The notes below the pieces were generated by a model that was given only the letters and a program-made list of their open reading frames with translations, was not told where the DNA came from and did no database searches. Shown in pieces: positions 1-6,384 of a stretch of DNA of 11,623 nucleotides (its first letter is position 1; each line of letters starts with the position of its first letter). The stretch is from SVTX01 sp045653805 (lineage in GTDB: Bacteria > Bacillota > Clostridia > Oscillospirales > CAG-272): the NCBI GenBank assembly GCA_045653805.1, contig JAZOMF010000076.1, positions 1 through 11,623 of the forward strand, given 5' to 3'. A program made the translations under genes and the position numbers.

Positions 1-7
1 GCGAAAC

Positions 8-27
8 GGCGGGAGTAAACCCCCGCC
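8..27. repeat. GC-rich inverted repeat, possible dispersed intergenic element
   Basis: GGCGGG (8-13) pairs with CCCGCC (22-27) around an 8-nt loop in a GC-rich patch, followed by AT-rich DNA. No T-tract follows on either strand, so it is not a convincing terminator. Short GC-rich hairpins flanked by CCGTAGGG-like sequence (here on the minus strand) occur between genes in many gut Clostridia, which is the reason for suspecting a dispersed element. Other copies cannot be seen in this window. GCGAAAC at 1-7 and GTTTCGC at 90-96 are inverted copies and could mark ends of a small element, but the window edge prevents judging this. Confidence 0.3.
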
Positions 28-104
28 CTACGGTTTTAGGGTGTCGTAATCTCACCGATAAATCAAAATTTGAAACGCCAAATGGTTTCGTTTCGCTACA
101 CAAT

Positions 105-135
105 AAAAGGGATAGATACATATCGCATCTATCCC
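105..135 (-). terminator. Intrinsic terminator of a short minus-strand unit
   Basis: On the minus strand GGGATAGAT (135-127) and ATCTATCCC (117-109) form a perfect 9-bp stem with a 9-nt loop, immediately followed by TTTTATT (108-102). This is a standard Rho-independent terminator. On the plus strand the hairpin is followed by CAAAAATT, so it is directional. It lies 12 nt after the stop codon of the 28-codon ORF at 148-234, the only plausible gene it could serve. Confidence 0.6.
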
Positions 136-147
136 CAAAAATTCGAT

Positions 148-234
148 TTACGCCAGAGAGAGAAGGTGGAAGCGGCGTACACGACGACGCGCCCTCGAAA
201 CTCTGCGCTTAAGCTTTGCAAAAATGTTTTTCAT
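148..234 (-). CDS. Possible micropeptide: 28-residue, strongly cationic, amphipathic
   Basis: A minus-strand ATG (234-232) opens 28 codons beginning MKNIFAKLKRR and ending in TAA at 150-148. The peptide has 8 Arg and 3 Lys and no acidic residue. Hydrophobic residues at positions 4, 8, 12, 15, 19 and 22 repeat every 3-4 residues, giving one apolar face on a modelled helix. The ORF ends 12 nt before a perfect intrinsic terminator, which supports a real transcription unit. Against it: the ribosome binding site is weak (a GGACGG-like stretch upstream), no convincing promoter was found, and short Arg-rich frames can arise by chance. It resembles no family I can name; antimicrobial-like, nucleic-acid-binding or ribosomal roles are only possibilities. 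A small RNA ending at the same terminator is the alternative. Confidence 0.33.
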   Translation of the reverse strand: MKNIFAKLKRRVSRARRRVRRFHLLSLA

Positions 235-331
235 GCTATTTCCGTCCCAACTAACCGTTTCCTATATTTCAAAAGGAAATTAAATGAATCCGAATAAATT
301 TAACCGCAAAAATCCAAGAAAAGAGATATTC

Positions 332-365
332 GGGCACCCGTCACAACATTTTTGTGACCTTGCCC
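332..365. other. Two-part hairpin between genes
   Basis: GTCACAA (340-346) and TTGTGAC (352-358) form a perfect 7-bp stem with loop CATTT. Outside it, GGGCA (332-336) pairs with TGCCC (361-365), with an asymmetric internal loop of CCC opposite CT. That makes 12 base pairs in total. No T-tract follows on either strand, so it is probably not a terminator. It could be an operator palindrome or part of an RNA. The rest of 235-505 is AT-rich and I see no gene in it. Confidence 0.4.
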
Positions 366-505
366 ACTGTTATTGTGTGCAAAAAAGCGATTTGTAACCG
401 TTAAATTTACATAGAAATATTTGGAAATTCAGGTAATGTGCGATAAAAAACACCTCAAAATGCTCACTTATTCCATAATGATCCAACTGTGGAAAACATT
501 GTTCC

Positions 506-534
506 TTGCCCCACACTTTCTCTTATGATACAAT
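506..534 (+). promoter_or_regulatory. Sigma-A-like promoter of the SleB-like hydrolase gene
   Basis: TTGCCC (506-511, four of six consensus bases) is separated by 17 bp from TACAAT (529-534). A TG dinucleotide one base upstream (526-527) makes it an extended -10. Transcription should start near 541, giving a leader of about 32 nt before the ATG at 573. Confidence 0.6.
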
Positions 535-572
535 ATATATGTGCCGTGAAAGAGACGAAAGGAGAAAGAATT

Positions 573-1535
573 ATGGAAAACAAAAAGAGGATCATAACGG
601 CGGCGCTGGTCGCTTCTATGATCTTGGCAAGCGTGCCCGCTGTGTCTGCGAGCGCGCAGAAAAATGAGGGTGCAGATCTCGTATCTACCGACAACAGCAC
701 TATTATCGATACCTCGGGAGACATTGTGGCAGATACCACGATCGTGTCGGAGGAGGTGCAATCGCGCGCAATACCCTCGGGTGCGCAAAATATTAATCTG
801 AACGTTAATGGCAGGAACGTGCTTCAGGGCAGGGTGTTCAGCCTTGGCGGCGTGACCTACGTTCCTATGTTTGCTTTTGCCGATTGGCTTGGGAATTTTA
901 CATATTCCTACACCGATAACGGCGCAACCGCAATAGTGGAGGGCGAAAACCTCATTATAACGGCACACGAGGGTGACCTTTTTATTATTGCGAACGGTCG
1001 TTATTTCTACACGGGACGCGAGGTCATAAGCTTCGGCGGCGTGACCTACGTACCTATTCTGCCTATGACAAAGGCGCTGAACTCCAAGGTCGCATGGAAT
1101 GATTCGATGGGCGGCTTTGTTGTTCGAAACGGCGACACGCGACTTCTCAAGACCGCCGCGCAGGTGTATAGGGAGGATCACGTTTTCTGGCTTGCCAGAA
1201 TTATCACCGCAGTGGCTCAGGGAGAACCCTTGAAGGGAAAGATGGCGGTAGGTAACGTGGTGCTTAACCGAGTAAATTCGCCCGATTACCCCAACACCAT
1301 TTACAGTGTTATTTTTGACAAAAGATACGGCACGCAGTTCTCGCCCGTAGACAACGGCACGATCTACAACACTCCTACGGAGGAGAGCATTATTGCGGCA
1401 AAGATGTGTCTTGAGGGATATACTATTTCCGACAGCATACTGTATTTTGTCAATCCTAAATTGGCGCCTAATTCTTGGGCGGCGAATAATCGCCCCTATG
1501 CCTTCACCATAGGAAATCACACGTTTTTTGATTAA
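573..1535 (+). CDS. Secreted SleB-like cell-wall hydrolase with copper-amine-oxidase-like N-domain
   Basis: The product has 320 residues. The start at 573 is chosen over an upstream frame opening at 489 because GAAAGGAGAAAG precedes it and a signal peptide begins there (MENKK, hydrophobic core 7-22, ASA at 26-28 as likely cleavage site). Residues ~73-186 resemble the copper amine oxidase-like N-terminal domain, with its two half-repeats GGVTYVP encoded by a 17-bp identical DNA stretch (846-862, 1035-1051). Residues ~200-320 match the SleB/CwlJ hydrolase family (LNRVNSPDYPNTIYSVIF, then a C-terminal IGNHTFF), which cuts peptidoglycan in spores or vegetative walls. In this family the start of the domain usually reads (A/G)EAxGEP; here residues 213-219 read AVAQGEP, so the conserved, presumed catalytic Glu is Val214 (GTG at 1212-1214). 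The second Glu is kept. It may be a wall-binding pseudoenzyme or use another residue. It has its own promoter and a terminator at 1542-1578. Confidence 0.87.
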   Translation: MENKKRIITAALVASMILASVPAVSASAQKNEGADLVSTDNSTIIDTSGDIVADTTIVSEEVQSRAIPSGAQNINLNVNGRNVLQGRVFSLGGVTYVPMFAFADWLGNFTYSYTDNGATAIVEGENLIITAHEGDLFIIANGRYFYTGREVISFGGVTYVPILPMTKALNSKVAWNDSMGGFVVRNGDTRLLKTAAQVYREDHVFWLARIITAVAQGEPLKGKMAVGNVVLNRVNSPDYPNTIYSVIFDKRYGTQFSPVDNGTIYNTPTEESIIAAKMCLEGYTISDSILYFVNPKLAPNSWAANNRPYAFTIGNHTFFD

Positions 1536-1541
1536 AAAAAG

Positions 1542-1578
1542 AACCCGACTGTTGATGCGTTTGCTCAACGGTCGGGTT
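1542..1578. terminator. Bidirectional intrinsic terminator
   Basis: AACCCGACTGTTGA (1542-1555) pairs with TCAACGGTCGGGTT (1565-1578): 14 pairs with one G-U on the plus-strand RNA, around a 9-nt loop. It is flanked by AAAAAAAG on the left and TTTGATTT on the right. It ends the hydrolase gene on the plus strand. On the minus strand, where TTCTTTTTTT follows, it should end the zinc-ribbon gene (stop at 1651). The minus direction has the stronger T-tract. Confidence 0.85.
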
Positions 1579-1650
1579 TGATTTATGTAGTAAGATAAAA
1601 GTGTTGATTACGCTCTTGCTCAAGTGTTTTAAAATATGCTTTGCTGTTCT

Positions 1651-2049
1651 TTATAAAGCCATCGATAAACCCATGATAAAGCCGATCGCGGAATTGACGA
1701 AGGCACAGGTCAAGGTTATTATGGACAGGATAAGACCTACCCTTGCTTTGTTGGAGAAGGGGTTTTTCTTGCTTGATATAATAGCCAGGGCGAGCCCCGC
1801 TCCGCCGAATAAATAACCGGTAATAGCCAATAACAGAGAAAATGGTATTCCAATAGCGCCCAAAATTATAGATGTGATACCTAATCCGTCGCTTGTGGCA
1901 CTGTCGTGCGAGCTGAAGTTGGTGTTCGGAGTTGTGCTGGTTGTGTTGTTTGGGAAGTTTTCCTTGGATGTCGAGACTGCGCATCCGCATCCCGTGCATA
2001 TTACGGCATCGTCGTGAATTTCTTTGCCGCACTTTTGACAAAATTTCAT
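1651..2049 (-). CDS. Zinc-ribbon membrane protein (DUF4190-like)
   Basis: The product has 132 residues. The N-terminus is a compact zinc ribbon: Cys4/Cys7 (CQKCG) and Cys18/Cys21 (CTGCG), with an extra Cys23. A polar Ser/Thr/Asn-rich linker follows (about 27-54). Then come two strongly hydrophobic, Gly-rich stretches (~56-92 and ~104-130) separated by a short basic loop (SSKKNPFSNKAR), the look of DUF4190-type small membrane proteins. The function of this family is not established. The start is fixed by AAGGAGG 8 nt upstream of the ATG. A near-consensus promoter lies in the divergent gap shared with the XRE regulator at 2169, overlapped by two palindromic sites, so repression by that regulator is likely (inference). 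Transcription ends at the hairpin 1542-1578. Confidence 0.85.
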   Translation of the reverse strand: MKFCQKCGKEIHDDAVICTGCGCAVSTSKENFPNNTTSTTPNTNFSSHDSATSDGLGITSIILGAIGIPFSLLLAITGYLFGGAGLALAIISSKKNPFSNKARVGLILSIITLTCAFVNSAIGFIMGLSMAL

Positions 2050-2081
2050 TATTTCGTCCTCCTTTTTTAGATTTCGAAAAA

Positions 2082-2110
2082 ATTATATCACAATTTGAGA
2101 TATTTGTCAA
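2082..2110 (-). promoter_or_regulatory. Consensus sigma-A promoter of the zinc-ribbon gene
   Basis: Read on the minus strand, TTGACA (2110-2105) and TATAAT (2087-2082) both match consensus exactly with a 17-bp spacer. Such a strong promoter would normally need a repressor, and operator candidate 1 (2085-2103) occupies its spacer and part of the -10 box. Confidence 0.8.
2085..2103. promoter_or_regulatory. Operator candidate 1 for the XRE regulator
   Basis: ATATCACAATTTGAGATAT is a 19-bp near-palindrome: eight of nine base pairs around the central T at 2094, the only defect being an A opposite A at arm position 6. It sits between -35 and -10 of the zinc-ribbon promoter. It recurs 25 bp away as operator candidate 2 with nearly the same sequence. 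Confidence 0.6.
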
Positions 2111-2128
2111 TATCACAAATTGAGATTT
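2110..2128. promoter_or_regulatory. Operator candidate 2 for the XRE regulator
   Basis: ATATCACAAATTGAGATTT repeats candidate 1 with three differences and the same A/A defect: seven of nine pairs around 2119. It touches the minus-strand -35 box on one side. On the other it ends two bases before the TATAAT (2131-2136) of the regulator's own plus-strand promoter, so binding here could shut both genes. Confidence 0.55.
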
Positions 2129-2130
2129 TA

Positions 2131-2136
2131 TATAAT
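2131..2136 (+). promoter_or_regulatory. -10 box of the XRE regulator gene, weak -35
   Basis: A perfect TATAAT lies 32 nt before the ATG at 2169. At the normal 17-bp distance only CAATAT is found. TTGTCA at 2104-2109 looks like a -35 but is 21 bp away. A weak promoter overlapped by operator candidate 2 suits a self-regulated repressor made at low level. Confidence 0.5.
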
Positions 2137-2168
2137 ATTTTGTGAAAAATAAATTTGAGGAGGAGAAT

Positions 2169-2375
2169 ATGAGAATAAAGGATTTGAGAGAGGATTCCGA
2201 CGTGACGCAAAAGGAATTGGCTGAGTATCTGCATATAAAGCAAAATACCTATTCCCAGTATGAAAACGGTCAAAGACAGCTTCCGATAGAGGTGTTGATC
2301 GCTCTTGCGAAGTATTATCACACCTCCACGGATTATTTGCTCGGATTGACCGACGAGAGAAAGCCTTATAAATAA
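2169..2375 (+). CDS. XRE-family HTH transcriptional regulator
   Basis: The product has 68 residues and is essentially a single Cro/C1-type helix-turn-helix domain. Residues ~1-9 (MRIKDLRED) form helix 1, TQKELAEYLHI (~13-23) helix 2, and NTYSQYENGQRQ (~26-37) the recognition helix. IEVLIALAKYYHTSTDYLLGL is the classic end of the fold. There is no extra ligand or protease domain, so it probably acts as a simple dimeric DNA-binding repressor in the cytoplasm. The ATG at 2169 is preferred to one at 2142 because GAGGAGGAG (2157-2165) sits at ribosome-binding distance and the domain begins exactly there. It is divergent from the zinc-ribbon membrane gene and the gap holds two related palindromic sites, suggesting it controls itself and that gene. 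A bidirectional terminator follows. Confidence 0.9.
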   Translation: MRIKDLREDSDVTQKELAEYLHIKQNTYSQYENGQRQLPIEVLIALAKYYHTSTDYLLGLTDERKPYK

Positions 2376-2378
2376 GAA

Positions 2379-2404
2379 AACGACGCTGGATTTTCAGCGC
2401 CGTT
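2379..2404. terminator. Bidirectional terminator between convergent XRE and ppa genes
   Basis: AACGACGCTG (2379-2388) and CAGCGCCGTT (2395-2404) form a 10-position stem with a 6-nt loop. One position is A-C on the plus-strand RNA but a G-U wobble on the minus-strand RNA. TTTGTT follows on the plus strand and TTCTTATTT on the minus strand. It should end both the XRE gene and the DUF512-der-obg-ppa operon. Confidence 0.8.
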
Positions 2405-2414
2405 TTTGTTAATA

Positions 2415-2954
2415 TTAGTTTAATTCGCCATTCATCAGCTTTTTGTAGTCCTCGATTGCGCGGCTTATAATCTGCTCGGCTTCCTCTCTGTCGAAAAGCT
2501 CCTTTACTGCGGTCTGCTTGTTTTCAAGCTGCTTGTAGACCATAAAGAAGTGCATAATTTCGTCGAAGATGTGGGGAGGAAGCTCGTCTACCGACTTAAC
2601 GCCTCTGTGGGTGGGGTCGGAGAAGGGGATAGCGATGATCTTATCGTCCTGCTTGCCGCCGTCGATCATTCGCATAGCGCCGATGGGGTACACCTTAACG
2701 AGGGTCATTGGAACGATGGGCTCGGAGCAGAGAACGAGAACGTCCAGAGGGTCGCCGTCATCGGCATATGTGCGGGGGATGAAACCGTAGTTTGCGGGAT
2801 AGTGAGTTGCAGTGTAGAGTATGCGGTCGAGACGGAGCATGCCGGTCTCTTTATCAAGCTCGTACTTGCAGTTGCTACCCTTGGAAATTTCAATTACTGC
2901 CGAAAAATCTGTAGGGGTTATGCCTTTTTCGGGAAAATCGTGCCAGATGTTCAT
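2415..2954 (-). CDS. ppa: Inorganic pyrophosphatase, family I
   Basis: The product has 179 residues, normal for the soluble bacterial family I enzyme (EC 3.6.1.1), which hydrolyses pyrophosphate to phosphate and so pulls nucleic acid synthesis and aminoacyl-tRNA formation forward. The metal-binding signature DGDPLDV is at 66-72. Glu22, Lys30 (KYE), the HYPANYGFIPRTY stretch at 51-63, and Asp98, Asp103 and Lys105 line up with the active-site residues of E. coli PPase, offset by one. It is cytoplasmic with no membrane segment. AAGGAGGG precedes the ATG. It is the last gene of the operon, 40 nt after obg, and a terminator hairpin lies 10 nt beyond its stop. Nothing looks truncated. Confidence 0.96.
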   Translation of the reverse strand: MNIWHDFPEKGITPTDFSAVIEISKGSNCKYELDKETGMLRLDRILYTATHYPANYGFIPRTYADDGDPLDVLVLCSEPIVPMTLVKVYPIGAMRMIDGGKQDDKIIAIPFSDPTHRGVKSVDELPPHIFDEIMHFFMVYKQLENKQTAVKELFDREEAEQIISRAIEDYKKLMNGELN

Positions 2955-2994
2955 ATGTGCCCTCCTTAAATTAGTTTATAGTTATATTGGGAAA

Positions 2995-4275
2995 TTACTT
3001 AACGTAGTCGAATTCGAAATCGTAGATCGAAACGGTGTCGCCATCGTGACAGCCCTTTGCCTCCAGCGCCTTAAATACTCCGCTCTTGTCCAATACTCTC
3101 TGGAAGAAGTTGAGAGACTCGTAGTTGCTGAAGTTTATCTGGCCCATAAGGTTGTAGAGCCACTCGCCCTCAACGATATACTTGCCGCCCTCAAAGGTGA
3201 TGGTGGTCTCCTTGCCGCCCTCGGTGTACTTCTCGCTTTCGTCGTAGTCGGCTTCATATACGGTGATGGGGGGGAGATCCTTCAATCTGTGTGCTACCAT
3301 CTGCACCATTTCGTCAAGATTTTCGCCGGTGTATGCCGAAATGTACATCATTTCCCAGCCGTTTTCCTTGACGAAGGCTTCGAATTTGTCTACGTCAACG
3401 ATGTCACGGTCAAGGGAGTCTACCTTGTTTGCGATGATTATCTGGGGGCGTTCAGCCAGCTGGGGACTGTAACGCTCAAGCTCGCGGTTGATGGTGATGA
3501 TGTCGTCTACGGGATCTCTTCCCTCAAATGCCGAGATGTCTACAACGTGAAGAAGGAGTCTGCAACGGTCAACGTGACGAAGGAAAGCATGTCCAAGACC
3601 TGCGCCCTCTGCTGCGCCCTCGATAAGACCGGGAATGTCTGCCGCTACAAATCCGCTCTCGCCGCCGGTGGAAACAACTCCGAGGTTAGGAGAGAGGGTG
3701 GTGAAGTGGTAGTCTGCGATCTTGGGCTTTGCGGAGGAGATTACCGAAAGAATAGAGGATTTACCAACGCTGGGCATACCGATAAGTCCAACGTCTGCAA
3801 GCATTTTAAGTTCAAGAAGAACTTCTCTCTCTTCGCCCTTTGTGCCGTTCTTTGCAAACATGGGGGTCTGACGGGTAGGAGTTGCAAAATGCTTGTTGCC
3901 CCAGCCGCCGCGACCGCCCTTGCAGCAGAGATAGTCTGCGCCGTCATTTTCTGACATGTCGTGGATGATCTTGCCGCTTTCGGGGTCTTTTATAAGCGTT
4001 CCGGGAGGAACCATGATATAAATATCGTCTGCGGTCTTTCCGTGGAACTTGGAGCCCGAGCCGTCACCGCCGTTACCTGCAACGAATTTTCTCTTGTAGC
4101 GGAATGCAAGCAGGGTGTTGGAGCCGGGATCGACGCGGAAGATGATGTTTCCTCCGTTTCCTCCGTCGCCACCGTCGGGACCGCCTGCTGCTAGGTATTT
4201 TTCTCTGTGAAGAGCGATAGCGCCGTTGCCACCGTTACCTGCTTTCACGTAAATCTTGATATTATCTATAAACAT
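2995..4275 (-). CDS. obgE: GTPase Obg/CgtA, ribosome assembly
   Basis: The product has 426 residues and the full three-domain Obg layout. The Gly-rich Obg fold spans 1-~158 (DNIKIYVKAGNGGNG, GGPDGGDGGNGG). The G domain (~160-335) has G1 GMPSVGKS (166-173), switch I FTTLSPNLG (191-199), G3 DIPG (213-216), G4 NKVD (283-286) and G5 SAYT (313-316). The Obg C-terminal (OCT) domain, found mainly in Gram-positive Obg, runs from ~345 to the end. Obg binds the 50S subunit during late assembly and links it to growth and stress control. G1 has Met where Phe is usual (GFPSVGKS), a mild change. GAAAGGAGG precedes the ATG. It sits 25 nt after the unknown membrane gene and 40 nt before ppa in the same operon. 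Confidence 0.97.
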   Translation of the reverse strand: MFIDNIKIYVKAGNGGNGAIALHREKYLAAGGPDGGDGGNGGNIIFRVDPGSNTLLAFRYKRKFVAGNGGDGSGSKFHGKTADDIYIMVPPGTLIKDPESGKIIHDMSENDGADYLCCKGGRGGWGNKHFATPTRQTPMFAKNGTKGEEREVLLELKMLADVGLIGMPSVGKSSILSVISSAKPKIADYHFTTLSPNLGVVSTGGESGFVAADIPGLIEGAAEGAGLGHAFLRHVDRCRLLLHVVDISAFEGRDPVDDIITINRELERYSPQLAERPQIIIANKVDSLDRDIVDVDKFEAFVKENGWEMMYISAYTGENLDEMVQMVAHRLKDLPPITVYEADYDESEKYTEGGKETTITFEGGKYIVEGEWLYNLMGQINFSNYESLNFFQRVLDKSGVFKALEAKGCHDGDTVSIYDFEFDYVK

Positions 4276-4300
4276 TGAATATTCCTCCTTTCAAGGGGGA

Positions 4301-4999
4301 TCAGCCAAATTTTTTGATGTTTTCTACTGTGTAATTCAGCATTTTTTCTTCTAAATACTGCTTTTTTGAGAGGATGAAGCCCTTGAATTCATCCACGTTT
4401 TCCTTGCCCTCGCTAAATTCAAGAATGTAGGTCTTTATTTTAAGACCCAGCTCGTGGTCACCGTTCTTTGCGAGGTATCTGTAAAATATCTCGCCGCACT
4501 CGTGTCCAAAGGATAGGAAGGTTGCGGGGTCTGCACCTCTTTCGTCTCCGATCTCGCAGAGCAGCTCGTAGCAGAAAAGTATCTTGAAGGGCTCGGAGAT
4601 TCTTTGCCTTTCGTCAAACAGATCTCCGATGTAGAGCTTGCCGCGGTGCTTGAATGATGCCATAAAGGATGTGAGACGGTTTCTTATTTCGGGTACGGTC
4701 AACTCGCCGATAGCCATATCCTGCTTCTTCTTTTTGTTGTAGAGAAAGAAGTTGTGCTTGTTGCGAATCTCACTGGCACCAACGTAGGCAATTATCATAA
4801 GGAAGATTCCAAGCGCGCCCACAAGAGAGGAGAATAGGATTATTGCTACCTTGATGACCTCGTTGTCCATCCTGGCGATGGCGAAGCAGATACCGATAAT
4901 CGCGGCACCTATAAGGATCGCACCGATGTTGGAAAGTCGGCGGGACATGGTTTCGATAAAATCCTTGGGAATATCGTCGAAATTATTGTTTTGGTTCAA
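4301..4999 (-). CDS. Unrecognised protein with two N-terminal membrane helices
   Basis: The product has 232 residues from the TTG at 4999. That start is preferred because GAGGTG (5011-5006) lies 6 nt upstream. A GTG at 5008 would add three residues (235 aa) but has no binding site of its own. I do not recognise the family. Two hydrophobic helices are visible (~24-43 and ~48-74), joined by a very short charged turn (RMDNE), so both termini probably face the cytoplasm. The remaining ~155 residues are soluble, charged and probably helical, with no visible enzyme motif: a basic stretch NKKKKQD, then LTVPEIRNRLTSF, an acidic middle and a C-terminus rich in Lys and Glu. It starts 14 nt after the der stop, so it is likely translated with der, and 25 nt before obg. 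In many Clostridia the gene after der is plsY; this protein is not PlsY. Confidence 0.8.
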   Translation of the reverse strand: MNQNNNFDDIPKDFIETMSRRLSNIGAILIGAAIIGICFAIARMDNEVIKVAIILFSSLVGALGIFLMIIAYVGASEIRNKHNFFLYNKKKKQDMAIGELTVPEIRNRLTSFMASFKHRGKLYIGDLFDERQRISEPFKILFCYELLCEIGDERGADPATFLSFGHECGEIFYRYLAKNGDHELGLKIKTYILEFSEGKENVDEFKGFILSKKQYLEEKMLNYTVENIKKFG

Positions 5000-5013
5000 T
5001 TTTAGCACCTCGG

Positions 5014-6348
5014 TTATTTGTCATTGTCGTCGCCGCGCTCACGGATGATAAGCTTTATGGGCGTACCTGTGAACCCAAAGGTCTCGCGGAGACAGTTTTC
5101 GATATATCTCTGGTAGGAGAAGTGGAAGAGCTCTGCATTGTTGCAGAAGATTACGAATGTGGGGGGAGCAACGCTTATTTGGGTCATGTAGTAGATCTTG
5201 AGGCGCTTTCCCTTATCTGTGGGAGGCTGGGTTCTCATGGTTGCCTCGCCGAGCACATCGTTGAGCATACCGGTAGAGATACGCATGGTGGTCTGGTTGT
5301 GGACGTAGTTGATGCGCTCGAAGATATTGTCAACTCTCTGACCTGTCATAGCGGAAACGAAGAGGATGGGGGCGTAGGGCATATAAGCCAGATGCTCGCG
5401 GATGCTTGCGGTGAACTCGTTGACGGTGGAGTTGTTCTTTTCAATGGAATCCCACTTGTTTACAACGATTATGGAAGCCTTGCCCGCATCGTGAGCGATG
5501 CCTGCTATCTTTTCGTCCTGCTCGGTGATACCGACAGACGCGTCGATCATAATAAGGCAAACGTCGGCTCTCTCTACCGCCATGTGAGCGCGGAGAACGC
5601 TATATCTCTCTATGTTGTCGGTTACCTTGGACTGACGGCGGATACCTGCGGTGTCAATAAGGGTGTACTTGCCGTGGTCGTTTTCAAGGCGGCTGTCAAC
5701 CGCATCTCTGGTAGTGCCTGCGATGTTGGAGACGATGAGTCTCTGCTGACCCAGCATCTTGTTAATGATAGAGGACTTGCCCGCGTTGGGCTTACCGATA
5801 ACGGCTACCTTAATGGAATCGTCCTCGACCTCGGTGTAGTCCCAGTCGCCAAGAGCGTCAACACAAGCGTCGAGAAGGTCACCGGTTCCCGAGCCGTGGA
5901 CAGAGGAAACTGCGATAGGCTCCTGCTCAAATCCAAGCTCATAGAATTCGTAGAACTCATAGGGAACGTGTCCTACGCTGTCGCACTTGTTGATGCAGGG
6001 CACGATGGGCTTGCCGCTCTTCTTGAGCATAATTGCGATGTCGCGGTCGTTTGCGGTAAGGCCGGTTCTTACGTCGCACATGAAAACTATCACGTCGGCA
6101 TCTTCAATCGCTATCTGTGCCTGGAATTTCATTTGGGAGAGGATTATATCGTCGCTCTTGGGCTCGATTCCTCCTGTGTCGATGAGTATAAACTGCTTGC
6201 CGCACCATTCGGTTTCGCCGTAGATACGGTCGCGTGTAACACCGGGAACGTCCTCAACGATAGAGCGGCGCTCGCCTATAAGCTTATTGAAAAGCGTACT
6301 TTTGCCTACGTTGGGGCGTCCAACTACGGCTATAATGGGCTTTGACAT
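5014..6348 (-). CDS. der: GTPase Der (EngA), ribosome assembly
   Basis: The product has 444 residues, typical for Der, the only GTPase family with two tandem G domains. Domain 1 has GRPNVGKS (10-17), DTGG (57-60) and NKCD (120-123). Domain 2 has GKPNAGKS (185-192), DTAG (232-235), NKWD (297-300) and SAMTG (332-336). A KH-like C-terminal domain (~355-440) ends with the conserved GFTGTPIKLIIRER. Der is essential and acts in 50S subunit maturation. The ATG at 6348 has AAAGGA about 9 nt upstream. It lies 81 nt after the DUF512 gene, an arrangement common in Clostridia, and is followed almost directly by the unknown membrane gene. Confidence 0.97.
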   Translation of the reverse strand: MSKPIIAVVGRPNVGKSTLFNKLIGERRSIVEDVPGVTRDRIYGETEWCGKQFILIDTGGIEPKSDDIILSQMKFQAQIAIEDADVIVFMCDVRTGLTANDRDIAIMLKKSGKPIVPCINKCDSVGHVPYEFYEFYELGFEQEPIAVSSVHGSGTGDLLDACVDALGDWDYTEVEDDSIKVAVIGKPNAGKSSIINKMLGQQRLIVSNIAGTTRDAVDSRLENDHGKYTLIDTAGIRRQSKVTDNIERYSVLRAHMAVERADVCLIMIDASVGITEQDEKIAGIAHDAGKASIIVVNKWDSIEKNNSTVNEFTASIREHLAYMPYAPILFVSAMTGQRVDNIFERINYVHNQTTMRISTGMLNDVLGEATMRTQPPTDKGKRLKIYYMTQISVAPPTFVIFCNNAELFHFSYQRYIENCLRETFGFTGTPIKLIIRERGDDNDK

Positions 6349-6384
6349 ATTTATCAGTCCTTTCTTCTTGTCGATTTATTTTAA

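Noticed and set aside
70..297. Plus-strand 75-codon frame
   Set aside because: It begins with TTG without a ribosome binding site, runs through a minus-strand terminator hairpin, and its product resembles nothing coherent.
846..1051. 17-bp identical direct repeat inside the hydrolase gene
   Set aside because: It is explained by the two GGVTYVP half-repeats of the copper-amine-oxidase-like domain rather than by a mobile or regulatory repeat.
468..1568. Long minus-strand frame opposite the SleB-like gene
   Set aside because: It has no domain logic and no binding site, and lies antisense to a clear secreted protein; it also covers a terminator.
2821..3954. 377-codon plus-strand frame
   Set aside because: It lies antisense to obg and ppa, whose motifs are complete; the open frame reflects their codon use.
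5122..6345. 407-codon plus-strand frame
   Set aside because: It lies antisense to der with no binding site; der carries all ten G-domain landmarks checked.
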